A DNA stretch of 64,000 bases from Nostocoides sp. GTDB taxonomy: Bacteria > Actinomycetota > Actinomycetes > Actinomycetales > Dermatophilaceae. Positions 53,610-63,343 of this stretch are shown here, one piece after another. The stretch lies in the NCBI GenBank assembly GCA_016702415.1, contig JADJEA010000024.1, positions 62,001-126,000 on the forward strand. Direction: 5' to 3'. The translations under genes and the position numbers were made by a program. The notes beneath the pieces are model-generated. The model was not told the origin of the DNA. It did no database searches and saw only the letters and a program-made list of their open reading frames with translations. Each line of letters opens with the position of its first letter. Position 1 is the stretch's first letter.

Positions 53610-56300
53610 TCAACTGACGAGGGAACGGAGAACGTACTGGAGGATGCCGCCATTGCGGTAGTAGTCCGCCTCGCCGGGGGTGTCGATGCGCACGACCGCG
53701 TCAAAGGTCGAGGTCGAGCCGTCCTGGCTCGTGACGGTGACGGTGACGGTCTTGGGTGTGGTGCCGGAATTGAGTTGCTCGACTCCCGAGATCGCGAACG
53801 TCTCCGTGCCGGTCAGGCCGAGGGAGGTGGCGTTCTGGCCCTTGGGGTACTGCAGGGGCAGGACACCCATCCCGATGAGGTTCGAGCGGTGGATGCGCTC
53901 GTACGACTCCGCGATCACCGCCTTGACGCCGAGCAGGGCCGTGCCCTTGGCCGCCCAGTCGCGGGAGGACCCGGAGCCATATTCCTTACCGGCGAGGACG
54001 ACGAGCGGGATGCCCGCCGCCTGGTATGCCGCTGCCGCGTCGTAGATGGTCGTCTGGGGCGCGCCGTCGGCCGTGAAGTCCCGAGTGAAGCCGCCCTCGA
54101 CGCCGTCGAGGAGTTGGTTGCGCAGGCGGATGTTGGCGAAGGTCCCGCGGATCATGACCTCGTGGTTCCCGCGGCGCGACCCGTAGGAGTTGAAGTCGCG
54201 CGCACTCACGCCGTGGTCGGCGAGATAGCGGCCCGCGGGGGAATCGGCCTTGATCGAGCCGGCCGGGCTGATGTGGTCGGTGGTGACCGAGTCGCCCAGC
54301 TTCGCCAGCACCCGAGCGCCGCTGATGTCGCAGACGGGAGCGGGCGTCATACCCATGCCGTCGAAATAGGGCGGCTTGCGGACATAGGTCGAGGCACCGT
54401 CCCACGAGAACGTGTCGCCCTCCGGAGTCGGCAGCGACTGCCACCGCTCGTCGCCGGCGAAGACGTTGGCGTAATCCGTCTCGAAGAGTTCCCGCGAGAT
54501 CGAGGAGGCGATCGTGGTCTCGACGTCCTCGGGGGACGGCCAGATGTCCCTGAGGAAGACGTCGTTGCCGGCCTCGTCCTGACCGAGCGGCTCGAGATCG
54601 AAGTCGAAGTTCATCGTGCCGGCCAAGGCGTAGGCGATGACCAGGGGCGGGGACGCGAGGTAGTTCATCTTCACGTCCGGGTTGATCCGGCCCTCGAAAT
54701 TGCGGTTGCCCGAGAGCACCGCGGTGACCGCGAGGTCGGCCTTCTGGATCGCCGCGGAGACCTCCTCGGGCAGCGGGCCGGAGTTGCCGATGCAAGTGGC
54801 GCAGCCATAACCGACGAGGTTGAAGCCGAGCTTGTCCAGGTAGGGCCACAGCCCGGCGGCCTCGTAATAGCCGGTGACGACCTTGGACCCGGGCGCCATC
54901 GAGGTCTTGACCCAGGGCTTGACGGTCAGGCCGCGCTCGACGGCGTTCTTAGCGAGCAACGCCGCAGCCATCATGACGCTCGGGTTCGAGGTGTTGGTGC
55001 ACGAGGTGATCGAGGCGATGACGACCGCACCGTCCCGCAGGTCGTATGCCGCGGTCTCGGCCGGGCCAGTGTCGGCATCGAGCGCCTGCACCGGCACCGA
55101 ACGGAGGTCACCGTCGACCCCGTAGTTCTTCGCGTCGATCGCGAACTGGGACTTCGCCTCGGCGAGGACGATCCGGTCCTGGGGGCGCTTGGGGCCGGCG
55201 ATGGAGGGAACCACGGTGCCGAGGTCGAGTTCGAGCTTCTCGGAGAACCGCGGCTCGGCCGTCGGGTCGAGCCACATGCCCTGTTCCTTGGCATAGGCCT
55301 CGACGAGGGCGATCGAATCCTCGGAGCGTCCGGTCAGGCGCAGGTAGTCAAGGGTGACCGAGTCGATCGGGAAGATCGCGCAGGTCGAACCGAACTCCGG
55401 GCTCATATTGCCGATCGTCGCCCGGTTGGCCAGCGGGAGCGCGGCGACTCCCTCGCCGTAGAACTCGACGAACTTGCCGACCACGCCGTGCTTGCGCAGG
55501 AGGTCGGTGATCGTCAGGACGACGTCGGTGGCGGTGACGCCGGGCTTCATGGACCCGGTCAGCTTGAAGCCGACGACCCGCGGGATGAGCATCGAGACGG
55601 GCTGGCCGAGCATGGCCGCCTCGGCCTCGATACCGCCGACGCCCCAGCCGAGGACGCCGAGGCCGTTGACCATCGTGGTGTGGCTGTCGGTGCCGACGCA
55701 GGTGTCGGGATAGGCGACGCCATCACGAACCATGGTCACGCGAGCAAGTCGCTCGATGTTGACCTGGTGGACGATGCCGGTGCCCGGCGGGACGACCTTG
55801 AAGTCGTCGAAGGCGGTCTGGCCCCAGCGCAGGAACTGGTAGCGCTCCTTGTTGCGGCCGTACTCGAACTCGACGTTGCGCTCGAAGGCGTCGGCCCGGC
55901 CGAAGACGTCGATCTGGACGGAGTGGTCGATGACCAGCTCGGCCGGGGCCAGCGGGTTGATCTTTGCCGGGTCTCCCCCGAGGTCGGCCACGGCCTCGCG
56001 CATCGTGGCGAGGTCGACGACGCAGGGCACGCCGGTGAAGTCCTGCATGATGACCCGCGCCGGGGTGAACTGGATCTCGGTGTCGGGCTCGGCATCCTGA
56101 TCCCAGCCGCCCAGCGCGCGGATGTGGTCAGCGGTGATATTGGCGCCGTCCTCGGTCCGGAGGAGGTTCTCCAGCAACACCTTCAGTGAATACGGCAGGC
56201 TCTCGTGCCCCTCCACCGCGGCGATCCGATAGATCTCGTAGCTCGCCTCGCCGACCTGCAGCGTTCCGTGCGCTCCGAAACTGTTCGTGCTGGCCACCAT
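53610..56300 (-). CDS. acnA: Aconitate hydratase AcnA
   Basis: Converts citrate to isocitrate in the TCA cycle (896 aa). ATG start with GAAAGGGG at about 4 nt; an upstream start would add 9 residues. The [4Fe-4S] cluster is held by cysteines in [15 protein letters not shown] and [14 protein letters not shown]. Other blocks: [23 protein letters not shown]-type [47 protein letters not shown] and [16 protein letters not shown] in the C-terminal swivel domain. Full length. An 18-bp palindrome 38 bp upstream is the likely control site; no regulator gene is adjacent. Confidence 0.96.
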   Translation of the reverse strand: MVASTNSFGAHGTLQVGEASYEIYRIAAVEGHESLPYSLKVLLENLLRTEDGANITADHIRALGGWDQDAEPDTEIQFTPARVIMQDFTGVPCVVDLATMREAVADLGGDPAKINPLAPAELVIDHSVQIDVFGRADAFERNVEFEYGRNKERYQFLRWGQTAFDDFKVVPPGTGIVHQVNIERLARVTMVRDGVAYPDTCVGTDSHTTMVNGLGVLGWGVGGIEAEAAMLGQPVSMLIPRVVGFKLTGSMKPGVTATDVVLTITDLLRKHGVVGKFVEFYGEGVAALPLANRATIGNMSPEFGSTCAIFPIDSVTLDYLRLTGRSEDSIALVEAYAKEQGMWLDPTAEPRFSEKLELDLGTVVPSIAGPKRPQDRIVLAEAKSQFAIDAKNYGVDGDLRSVPVQALDADTGPAETAAYDLRDGAVVIASITSCTNTSNPSVMMAAALLAKNAVERGLTVKPWVKTSMAPGSKVVTGYYEAAGLWPYLDKLGFNLVGYGCATCIGNSGPLPEEVSAAIQKADLAVTAVLSGNRNFEGRINPDVKMNYLASPPLVIAYALAGTMNFDFDLEPLGQDEAGNDVFLRDIWPSPEDVETTIASSISRELFETDYANVFAGDERWQSLPTPEGDTFSWDGASTYVRKPPYFDGMGMTPAPVCDISGARVLAKLGDSVTTDHISPAGSIKADSPAGRYLADHGVSARDFNSYGSRRGNHEVMIRGTFANIRLRNQLLDGVEGGFTRDFTADGAPQTTIYDAAAAYQAAGIPLVVLAGKEYGSGSSRDWAAKGTALLGVKAVIAESYERIHRSNLIGMGVLPLQYPKGQNATSLGLTGTETFAISGVEQLNSGTTPKTVTVTVTSQDGSTSTFDAVVRIDTPGEADYYRNGGILQYVLRSLVS

Positions 56301-56337
56301 TGGCCCCTTTCCGACGCCGCGCGTCATCGACCGGATT

Positions 56338-56355
56338 TATCTTGACGTCAAGATA
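56338..56355. promoter_or_regulatory. Perfect 18-bp palindrome upstream of acnA
   Basis: TATCTTGACGTCAAGATA, fully symmetric, 38 bp upstream of the acnA ATG and between that gene and the RNA methyltransferase. On the acnA strand it contains a TTGACG that could be a -35 element, so a bound repressor would block it. The regulator is unknown. Confidence 0.75.
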
Positions 56356-56357
56356 TC

Positions 56358-57764
56358 TCACTTCTCCGGGTCTTGTCGATCCTCTCCTCGCTCACCATCG
56401 CGAGTCGCACCATCGCGTCTCGCGCCATCCGACGGAAGGAAGGTCGCGATGCACTCGAGGTGATGGGTCATCGGGAACGCGTCGTATGCCGCGAGCCTCC
56501 CGAGCGCGTATCCCGCCTCCGCGAAGGTGCGGGTGTCCCGCGCGAGCGCGGCGGGATCGCACGCCACATAGGTGATCGCGCGAGGGCCCAGGGCCGAGAT
56601 GGCCCGGACCACCCCGGCCCCGGCGCCGGTGCGGGGCGGGTCGAGGACGACCACGTCGGCGGTTTGCGGCATCAGCGGTGCCCGGGCCACACGACGTGGC
56701 CGCGTGGTCCGCCGGGCCGCGGGCCCCCAGCGGCCTGGGCGCGCGACCCCGAAGGCGTCGTCCACCCGCGCGGTCAGGACGACGGTATGCCGCCACGCCT
56801 CCAGGTTGGTCCGGGCGAGCGCCGCAGCGGTGGCATCGGACTCGACCGCGACGACCTGACCCTCGGGACCGACGCGCTCGGCGAGCGCGGCGGCGAAGAG
56901 GCCGGCCCCGGCATACAGGTCGAGCGCGCGCTCGCCCGGGCGCGGGTCGAGGTCGGCGAGCACCCGGGCGACAAAGGCGGCGGCGGCGTGCGGGTGGACC
57001 TGCCAGAAGCCGCGGGCGGCGACGGCATACTCGTGCTCGACGGCGCGCTCCCCCGGCACGCCCGGAACCGGCCACCGAACCCGTTCCCGGACACGCCGAT
57101 CGGCTCCTGCCGTCCGGCCCTCGGGGCCGGCGGGGATGGCCGTGACCACCGGCTCACCGAGGCTGGGGGCGGCGACGTCGACCGCGGCATACCCGCTCCA
57201 GTCACCCTCCAGGACACCGGTTTCCAGGATGCCGGGGGCGGCGATGAGGCAGTCCGTGACCGGGACGATCGCATGCGACCGATGCCGGCGCAGCCCGGCC
57301 CGTCCGGATTCGTCCACGGCGAACTCGACTCGGGTCCGCCACCGGATCCCCGGCGGCGATTCGCCGAGGGGCTCGACCGTGACGTCGACGTCCACTCCCG
57401 CCAGGCGGGCGAACTGCTCCCGCACGACCGCCGCTTTCAGATCCCGCTGGAGGGTGGGCGAGAGGTGTTGAAAGTCGCATCCGCCGCAGTCCGCGGCATA
57501 CCGGCACGGCGGGGGGACGCGACCCGGTGCGGGGGTGAGGATCTCGACGGCATCGGCATACCGGAAGCGGCCCCCGGGACCCTCCCCGGTGATCCGCGCC
57601 CGCACCCGCTCCCCCGGTGCCGTACGCCGCACGAATAGCACCTGACCCTCATGTCGCGCGACGCAGTGCCCCCCGTGGGCGATCGGACCGACCTCGACCA
57701 CGACCTCCCCGTCCGGGACCTCCTCGTCCGGGACCTCCTCATCCGGCTGCACGGGCCCAAGCAT
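56358..57764 (-). CDS. 23S rRNA/tRNA (uracil-5-)-methyltransferase family protein (TRAM domain)
   Basis: SAM-dependent m5U methyltransferase of the RlmD/TrmA/RumA kind (468 aa). An N-terminal acidic tail (DEEVPDEEVPDGEVVVEV) coded by 15-bp repeats leads into a TRAM domain (VEVGPIAHGGHCVARHEG, RTAPGERVRARI). An Fe-S cluster motif CRYAADCGGCDFQHL follows. The methyltransferase core has ALDLYAGAGLFAAALAERVGPEGQ, VVVLDPPRTGAG and the catalytic cysteine in YVACDPAALARDTRTF, ending AYDAFPMTHHLECIATF. Equivalent position to M. tuberculosis Rv2689c. Upstream of acnA and downstream of the APC permease in one direction. Confidence 0.9.
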   Translation of the reverse strand: MLGPVQPDEEVPDEEVPDGEVVVEVGPIAHGGHCVARHEGQVLFVRRTAPGERVRARITGEGPGGRFRYADAVEILTPAPGRVPPPCRYAADCGGCDFQHLSPTLQRDLKAAVVREQFARLAGVDVDVTVEPLGESPPGIRWRTRVEFAVDESGRAGLRRHRSHAIVPVTDCLIAAPGILETGVLEGDWSGYAAVDVAAPSLGEPVVTAIPAGPEGRTAGADRRVRERVRWPVPGVPGERAVEHEYAVAARGFWQVHPHAAAAFVARVLADLDPRPGERALDLYAGAGLFAAALAERVGPEGQVVAVESDATAAALARTNLEAWRHTVVLTARVDDAFGVARPGRWGPAARRTTRPRRVARAPLMPQTADVVVLDPPRTGAGAGVVRAISALGPRAITYVACDPAALARDTRTFAEAGYALGRLAAYDAFPMTHHLECIATFLPSDGARRDGATRDGERGEDRQDPEK

Positions 57765-57788
57765 GGCAGGCCGCTGCGACAGCGGGGC

Positions 57789-59795
57789 CTACTGCCCCAT
57801 CCGGACCGCGCCCGGCATCGCGCTCGGATCGCCCTCGAAACGCTCCTCCTGGCCCTGCGAACTACGCAGCTGCCACGGCACCGAGGCGACCATCACCCCG
57901 GGCGTGAAGTGCAGCCGGGCCCGCAACCGGAGGGCGGTCTGGTTGTGTAGCAATTGTTCGTACCAATGCCCCACGACATACTCCGGCACGTAGACGACGA
58001 CGATCTCGCGCGGCGAACTGCGCCGGATCGCCTTGACGTAGTCCACGATCGGGTTGGTGATCTCGCGATAGGGCGAGTGCAGCGCCTTCAGCGTGATCGG
58101 TATGCCGCGCTCCTCCCACTCCCGCTGCAGGGCGTGGGTGTCCTCGGGGTCGACATCGACGGTCACGGCTTCCAGAGTGTGCGGCCGAGTCGCGCGGGCG
58201 TAGGCGAGGGCGCGCAGCGTCGGCTTGTGGAGCTTGGAGACCAGGACGAGAGCGTGAACCCGCGCGGGCAACATCTGCGAGGTGGTGTCGACGACCTCGA
58301 GTTCACGCTCGACCATCCCATAGTGCCGCCGGATGGCGGTCATGATCAGGTACAGAACCACCATCGCCGCGATGGCGAATCCGGCGCCGTGGATGAACTT
58401 CGTGGCCAGGACGACCAGGAGGACGGTGCCGGACATCGCCGCGCCGACGGAGTTGACGATCCGGCTGCGCTGCATGCGGGCGCGGGCCCGGGTGTCCTGC
58501 TCGACGGCGAGGTGACGGTTCCAGTGCCGGATCATCCCGATCTGGCTCGTGGTGAACGACACGAAGACCCCGACGATATAGAGCTGGATGAGGCGGGTGA
58601 CGTCGGCGTTGAAGATGACGATGAGCGCGGCGGCGGCACCGGCGAGGATGAGGATGCCGTTGGAGAAGGCGAGCCGGTCGCCGCGGGAGTGCAATTGGCG
58701 CGGCAGGAACCCGTCGCGGGCGAGGATCGAGCCCAACACCGGGAACCCGTTGAACGCGGTGTTGGCGGCCAGGACGAGGATGATCCCGGTCACCACGGAC
58801 ATGAAGACGACCCCGACATGGAAGTCGCTGAAGACCGCCTTGGAGATCTGGCCCATGATCGTGTCCTGGACATAGGTGTCACCGACCGGCGTGCCGTCGC
58901 GCAGGAGTTGGGTCGCGGGGTCCTCGGCGAGCTTGACATTCGTCCACCGAGCCAGACTGATGATCGACCAGAGCATCGTGACCGCGACACCCCCCATGAG
59001 CAGGAGGGTGGTCGCGGCGTTCTTGCTTTTCGGCGGCTTGAAGGCCGGGACCCCATTGGAGATCGCCTCGACCCCGGTCAGGGCGGCGCACCCCGAGGAG
59101 AACGCACGCAACAGGAGGAAGGCGAAGGCGAGAGTCCCCAAGGACCCGTGCCCGGGAGAGGGAGCAAGCTCGAACCCCGCACTGTCGGACATCGGCAGGG
59201 AGCCGCTGTAGTGGCGCACCGCGCCGATGACGCCCATACCGAGGACGCCCACCATGAAGGCATAGGTCGGCAACGCGAACGCCTTGCCCGACTCGCGGAC
59301 GCCCCGGAGGTTCATCGCGGTCAACAGGACGACGAGGACCACGGCATACAGGGCCTCGTGCCCGCGGATGAAGCGCATCGACGTGGAGGCATTGGCGATG
59401 CCGGAGGAGATCGAGACGGCGACGGTGAGGACGTAGTCGACCAGGAGGGCACTCGCGACGGTCAGTCCCGCCCGCGGCCCGAGATTGACCGTCGCCACCT
59501 CGTAGTCGCCACCCCCGGACGGATACGCGTGGACATTCTGGCGGTAGGACGCGACGACGACGACCATGACGAAGATCACCGCCAGCGCGATCATCCACGA
59601 GTGGGTCAGGGCCAGCGTTCCCCCCGCCAGACCAAGGGTCAGGAAGATCTCGTCGGGGGCGTAGGCGACGGACGACAGCGCGTCGCTGGCGAAGATGGGC
59701 AGCGCGAAGCGCTTCGGCAACAGGGTCTCGTGGAGCTTGTCGCTGGCCATCGCCTGGCCGAGAATGATGCGCTTGAGAATGCGCCCGACTGCCAC
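57789..59795 (-). CDS. APC-family permease, KimA/YdaO-like (probable potassium importer)
   Basis: Large membrane protein (668 aa) with about 12 helices and a cytoplasmic C-terminal domain of about 170 residues. The N-terminus LPIFASDALSSVAYAPDEIFLTL and SYRQNVHAYPSGGGDYEVA are signatures of the KUP-related APC group that includes Bacillus KimA. Later FSSGCAALTGVEAISNGVPAF, NTAFNGFPVLGSILARDGFLP. The C-terminal part (HALVLVSKLHKPTLRALAYARATRP; REIVVVYVPEYVVGHWYEQLLHN) is a USP-like domain. Divergent from two TrkA/RCK genes, which supports potassium transport; amino acid transport cannot be excluded. Corresponds in position to Rv2690c. Confidence 0.82.
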   Translation of the reverse strand: MAVGRILKRIILGQAMASDKLHETLLPKRFALPIFASDALSSVAYAPDEIFLTLGLAGGTLALTHSWMIALAVIFVMVVVVASYRQNVHAYPSGGGDYEVATVNLGPRAGLTVASALLVDYVLTVAVSISSGIANASTSMRFIRGHEALYAVVLVVLLTAMNLRGVRESGKAFALPTYAFMVGVLGMGVIGAVRHYSGSLPMSDSAGFELAPSPGHGSLGTLAFAFLLLRAFSSGCAALTGVEAISNGVPAFKPPKSKNAATTLLLMGGVAVTMLWSIISLARWTNVKLAEDPATQLLRDGTPVGDTYVQDTIMGQISKAVFSDFHVGVVFMSVVTGIILVLAANTAFNGFPVLGSILARDGFLPRQLHSRGDRLAFSNGILILAGAAAALIVIFNADVTRLIQLYIVGVFVSFTTSQIGMIRHWNRHLAVEQDTRARARMQRSRIVNSVGAAMSGTVLLVVLATKFIHGAGFAIAAMVVLYLIMTAIRRHYGMVERELEVVDTTSQMLPARVHALVLVSKLHKPTLRALAYARATRPHTLEAVTVDVDPEDTHALQREWEERGIPITLKALHSPYREITNPIVDYVKAIRRSSPREIVVVYVPEYVVGHWYEQLLHNQTALRLRARLHFTPGVMVASVPWQLRSSQGQEERFEGDPSAMPGAVRMGQ

Positions 59796-59920
59796 GAGGG
59801 TGGAGTCTACAAGCGAGAGCCCGCCCGCTCCCCCACTCCGCTCGGTCGTCGGCTCCGTGGTCGGTGCGGTGCTCTCGGTCAGGTGCGCGTGGTAGGGCGA
59901 GCCGGTGTTAGCGTCGGCAC

Positions 59921-60586
59921 GTGCATTTCGTCATCATGGGATGCGGGCGGGTGGGTGCCTCGCTCGCGCGCGCGCTGCAACGGCGGGGCCATGACATCGC
60001 GGTCGTCGACCAGGACGATGCCGCGTTCACCCGCCTCGGGCCCAACTTCGAGGGCCGCACGGTCACCGGCATCGGGTTCGATCGCGACACCCTGAGGGAG
60101 GCGGGCATCGAAGGGGCGTACGCCCTGGCGGCGGTCTCCAGCGGCGACAACTCCAATATCCTCGCCGCGCGGGTGGCCCGGGAGACCTTCGGTGTCGAGC
60201 ATGTCGTGGCCCGGATCTACGATCCGGGACGGGCCGAGATCTACCAGCGACTCGGCATCCCCACGGTGGCGACGGTCAAGTGGACCTCCGACCAGATGTT
60301 GCGTCGGCTGCTTCCCCAGGGCCATCTGCCGGAACTGACCGACCCCTCGGGCCAGGTCGTCATCGCCGAAGTCCCGGTCGATCCGCGATGGATCGGGTTG
60401 CCGCTCACGGCGATCGAGATGGCCACTGGCACCCGCGTCGCCTATTACACCCGACTCGGCGAGGGGGCATTGCCCAAGCCCGAGACGATCTTCCAGGAGG
60501 GCGACTTCGTCCATCTGGCCGCGCGCCGCGACGAGTTGATCGAGATCGAGCGCATCCTCGACGGCCCGCCGCCGGTCCACGAGTGA
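59921..60586 (+). CDS. ceoB: TrkA-family potassium channel/transporter regulatory protein (CeoB)
   Basis: RCK-type NAD-binding regulator (221 aa). GTG start, apparently without a ribosome site; a leaderless transcript is possible. The N-terminal Rossmann fold reads FVIMGCGRVGASLARALQRRG with Asp in VVDQDDAAF, and GDNSNILAARVARE is the second half. The C-terminal RCK-C domain is VVIAEVPVDPRWIGLPLTAIEM and ends RRDELIEIERIL. First of two RCK genes, 24 nt before the second. With the divergent permease the locus looks like a potassium uptake system. Confidence 0.9.
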   Translation: MHFVIMGCGRVGASLARALQRRGHDIAVVDQDDAAFTRLGPNFEGRTVTGIGFDRDTLREAGIEGAYALAAVSSGDNSNILAARVARETFGVEHVVARIYDPGRAEIYQRLGIPTVATVKWTSDQMLRRLLPQGHLPELTDPSGQVVIAEVPVDPRWIGLPLTAIEMATGTRVAYYTRLGEGALPKPETIFQEGDFVHLAARRDELIEIERILDGPPPVHE

Positions 60587-60610
60587 GCACCGGGAAGGAC
60601 TGAAGGACTG

Positions 60611-61297
60611 ATGCGCGTCGTCATCGCCGGAGCGGGCTCGGTCGGGCGCTCCATCGCCCGCGAACTCCTCTACAACAACCACCAGGTCCTGCTTATCGAC
60701 AAGGCCGCGAACGAGGTCTCCATCCGCCGCGTGCCCGAGGCGAACTGGCTTGCCGCCGACGCCTGCGAGATCGATGCGCTCAACGAGGCCGGCCTCGCCG
60801 ACTGCGACGTCGTCGTCGCTGCCACCGGTGACGACAAGGTCAACCTCGTCGTCTCGCTCCTGGCAAAGACGGAATTCGGCGTCCCCCGGACGGTCGCGCG
60901 GGTCAACAACCCCAAGAACGACTGGATGTTCGACGAGGCCTGGGGTGTCGACGTCGCGGTCTCCACTCCCCGGCTGATGACGGCGCTGGTGGAAGAGGCC
61001 GTGACCGTCGGGGACCTGGTGCGGATCTTCGAGTTCCGCAAGGGCCGCGCGACGATGGTCGAGATGACCCTGCCCGGCGATTCTCCGCATGTCGGCGAGC
61101 GGGTCGGCGATGTGCCCTTCCCTCAGGACACGGTCCTGGTCGGGATCATTCGCGACCAGATCCCGATCGCCCCGAGCCCGGACGACAGCCTCGAGGCGCA
61201 CGACGAGTTGCTCTTCTTGACCACCCCGGACGCGGAGGAGGAATTGGAGCAGATGCTGTCGCCGACGGCCCGGGTCAAGAGGCCGCGCGAACTCTGA
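60611..61297 (+). CDS. ceoC: TrkA-family potassium regulatory protein (CeoC)
   Basis: Second RCK protein (228 aa). ATG start, with GAAGGACT present twice in tandem just upstream (60594-60609), either copy usable as ribosome site. N-terminal MRVVIAGAGSVGRSIARELL and IDKAANEVSIRRV bind NAD; LVVSLLAKTEFGVPRTVARVNN is the RCK-N middle. The RCK-C domain is MVEMTLPGDSPHVGERVGDVPF followed by VLVGIIRDQIPIAPSPDD. It is likely to form a heteromeric ring with CeoB. Convergent with the DUF3159 gene; equivalents in M. tuberculosis are Rv2691-Rv2692. Confidence 0.9.
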   Translation: MRVVIAGAGSVGRSIARELLYNNHQVLLIDKAANEVSIRRVPEANWLAADACEIDALNEAGLADCDVVVAATGDDKVNLVVSLLAKTEFGVPRTVARVNNPKNDWMFDEAWGVDVAVSTPRLMTALVEEAVTVGDLVRIFEFRKGRATMVEMTLPGDSPHVGERVGDVPFPQDTVLVGIIRDQIPIAPSPDDSLEAHDELLFLTTPDAEEELEQMLSPTARVKRPREL

Positions 61298-61368
61298 CTC
61301 CCCGCGCCGGCGGGTTGCACCCGGTCGCTCGAGGGTCGTCGTGCCCTGCCGGTGTCGTCCCGGCTGCC

Positions 61369-62109
61369 TCAGGTGGTGGCGCTCGTGCCGGCGGCGGCAG
61401 GTGTATGCGGCGTCGCCCCCCGCACCAGCAGCGCCCCCATCGCCGCCAGGGCCGCCACCCACAGCGGCCAGCCGAGCACGATCTTCGCCACGCCGAGCGC
61501 GGCGACATTGCCGGCGAGATAGAGCGGATACATCACCGCGACCCGCACGGCGAACATCGCGGTCATGACCAGGGTGAGCCGGCCGCAGACGGCGACCATG
61601 CTGGAGTCGCGCCGCCACCGCAGCGGGTCGGTCTTGGCGTCGGGATCACCCGCTCCGACCAGGAACCCGACCAGCGGCCAGCGGGTCAGGACCGAGGCGA
61701 GGGTGCCCACGGCATACGCCGCATTGACGAGGATGCCGGGGAGGAAGGCGTCCTGCGCCCGGCCACTGCGCAGAGCGAAGAAGGCGGCGAGCCCGGTGGC
61801 GACGACGGCGGACAGGACGTACTGGAGAGACTGCCGTTGCGCGATCCGGAGGACGGCGAGCAGGAGCGCGCAGCCTGCTGCGGCGATGACACTGGGGCGC
61901 AACTCGTGGGTGAGCGTCCACAGAACGACGAAGGCGATCGTCGGGATGGCGGTCTCGAGGGAGCCTCGCCAGCCGCCGAGGGCGGCCGAGAGCCGGTGGC
62001 GGATGATCGCCTCGACCGTCTCCGATGGGCTCGTCTCCGATGCACCCGACTCCGGTGCGCCCGTCCCCGGTGCGCTCGCCTCCGGTTCGCTCGCCTCCGC
62101 GGACGGCAT
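61369..62109 (-). CDS. DUF3159 membrane protein
   Basis: Actinobacterial integral membrane protein (246 aa) of unknown function. After an acidic, repeat-coded N-terminal tail (EPEASAPGTGAPESGASET) there are about six helices: IPTIAFVVLWTLTHELRPSV, AAGCALLLAVLRIAQ, VLSAVVATGLAAFFALRSG and further pairs ending WPLWVAALAAMGALLVRG. The block LRWRRDSSMVAVCGRLTLVM is typical of the family. Its ATG overlaps the stop of the OB-fold gene by one base (TGATG), so the two are translationally coupled. Same order in mycobacteria (Rv2693c-Rv2694c). Confidence 0.88.
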   Translation of the reverse strand: MPSAEASEPEASAPGTGAPESGASETSPSETVEAIIRHRLSAALGGWRGSLETAIPTIAFVVLWTLTHELRPSVIAAAGCALLLAVLRIAQRQSLQYVLSAVVATGLAAFFALRSGRAQDAFLPGILVNAAYAVGTLASVLTRWPLVGFLVGAGDPDAKTDPLRWRRDSSMVAVCGRLTLVMTAMFAVRVAVMYPLYLAGNVAALGVAKIVLGWPLWVAALAAMGALLVRGATPHTPAAAGTSATT

Positions 62110-62486
62110 CAGCCGCTCCGCCGGGGCAGGAGTTCGTATGCCGGGTTGAACACCGTTGGGCGGCCGTCGCGGTAGCAGACCCGCCCGGTCGCCTGGAGAT
62201 AGGCACCCGGCTCGATGCCACGGATCTTGCGCCGCCCGAGCCAGACGAGCACGAGGACCTGGCTGCCGTCGTCGAGATCGACGATGAGCGCGGGGACGGT
62301 CGACTGCGGACGAAGGGAGACGCTGCGGACCTTGCCCGAGACCGTCGCCATCTGGCGGTCGGCGAGGGTGGCGATCTCAGTCGTGCCGCGCGAGCGGGAG
62401 TGCTCCCGAAGTTGGTCGGCGTGGACCTGGTCGGCGGTCTTGGTGAACCGCTCCCCGAGGCGTTTAAGCAGACCGCCCGAGGCCAT
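62109..62486 (-). CDS. OB-fold nucleic-acid-binding protein
   Basis: Small protein (125 aa) with an OB fold of the tRNA-anticodon/RecG-wedge type: EIATLADRQMATVSGKVRSVS, PALIVDLDDGSQVLVLVWLGRRKIRGIEPGAYLQA, ending GRPTVFNPAYELLP. The N-terminus LLKRLGERFTKTADQVHADQLRE is helical. Start ATG overlaps the DUF3710 stop by one base (TAATG), and its stop overlaps the DUF3159 start, so all three are coupled. It probably binds single-stranded DNA or RNA, but the role is unknown. Confidence 0.88.
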   Translation of the reverse strand: MASGGLLKRLGERFTKTADQVHADQLREHSRSRGTTEIATLADRQMATVSGKVRSVSLRPQSTVPALIVDLDDGSQVLVLVWLGRRKIRGIEPGAYLQATGRVCYRDGRPTVFNPAYELLPRRSG

Positions 62487-63268
62487 TAGCGGACCTCGGT
62501 GATCTCGGGCCCGCGCTCGAACGGGTTGAGGTCGGGCTGCCTGCGCTGGGGAGCGGCCCCGTCTGGGGCTGCCTGATCTGGGGCGCCCTGATCCGGGGCG
62601 GCCCCGTCGAGGGCGGCCTGGTCGGGCGGTGCCTGGTCGGGGGCGGCGGGCAATTGCAGGGGCAACAACTCCCGCGGTGCCATCGGCGAACCGCCACGGA
62701 CGACGACGACGCCACGCAACGCATCGAGCACCCCATCCGGGCCGTCCGGGTCCAGCGCGGCCCGGCCGGAGATGACCGCCCGGACGAACCAGCGCGGCCC
62801 GTCGATGCCGAGGAAACGCGCCGGGGCGAAGACGGTCCGGCCTTCCGGGGAGACCTGCGGGAGCTTGACCCGCAACTCCGCCCCGAACTCCCCCTGGGCT
62901 TCCTCGGCCGTCCCACCGGCTGCGGTGATCGAGGCGGCAATCTCGTCGCGGATCTCGTCCCACAGGCCGCCGGATCGAGGCGCGGCAAAGGCCTGCACCT
63001 GGGCCGCCGAGTCACCGACGATGAGTTGGATACCGGCGATCGTGTCCGTCTCCTGGTCGACTTCGATCCGCAGCTCGAGGCCCGGCGTCGGGGAGAGCAG
63101 GAGCGACCCCAGGTCGAGCCGGCCCACGGTCAGGTCGACCTCGCTGGCATCCCAGGGCCCATTGGGCCGGTTGGCGCGACCCGACGACGCCGTAGCCTCC
63201 GTTGCGTCGGTGTCGGGGGTGTCCAGGGAGGCTTTGGAGTCGGAGGCACGGCGGCGGAACAGGCTCAC
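62486..63268 (-). CDS. DUF3710 domain protein
   Basis: Actinobacterial protein of unknown function (260 aa). GTG start with AAGGAC about 6 nt upstream. The conserved domain runs from GPWDASEVDLTVGRLDLGSLLL to WFVRAVISGRAALDPDG, with QLIVGDSAAQVQAFAAPRSGG and WDEIRDEIAASITAAGG in the middle. The C-terminal about 60 residues are low complexity, built from A-P-D-Q-A and A-P-D-G-A repeats and encoded by tandem DNA repeats near 62550-62645. In the dut-DUF3710-OB-DUF3159 operon; corresponds to Rv2696c. Confidence 0.88.
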   Translation of the reverse strand: MSLFRRRASDSKASLDTPDTDATEATASSGRANRPNGPWDASEVDLTVGRLDLGSLLLSPTPGLELRIEVDQETDTIAGIQLIVGDSAAQVQAFAAPRSGGLWDEIRDEIAASITAAGGTAEEAQGEFGAELRVKLPQVSPEGRTVFAPARFLGIDGPRWFVRAVISGRAALDPDGPDGVLDALRGVVVVRGGSPMAPRELLPLQLPAAPDQAPPDQAALDGAAPDQGAPDQAAPDGAAPQRRQPDLNPFERGPEITEVR

Positions 63269-63343
63269 GGGTGGTCCTTAGCTACGGAACTGGACATGCG
63301 GGTGGGTCGGTCGGCTGGGTCGATCGGATGCGGCGGGAGTCGA

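Noticed and set aside
53595..56189. Long open frame (864 codons) antisense to acnA
   Set aside because: It is the high-GC mirror of the aconitase gene, rich in Arg/Gly/Asp/Val with no domain; acnA is complete and conserved.
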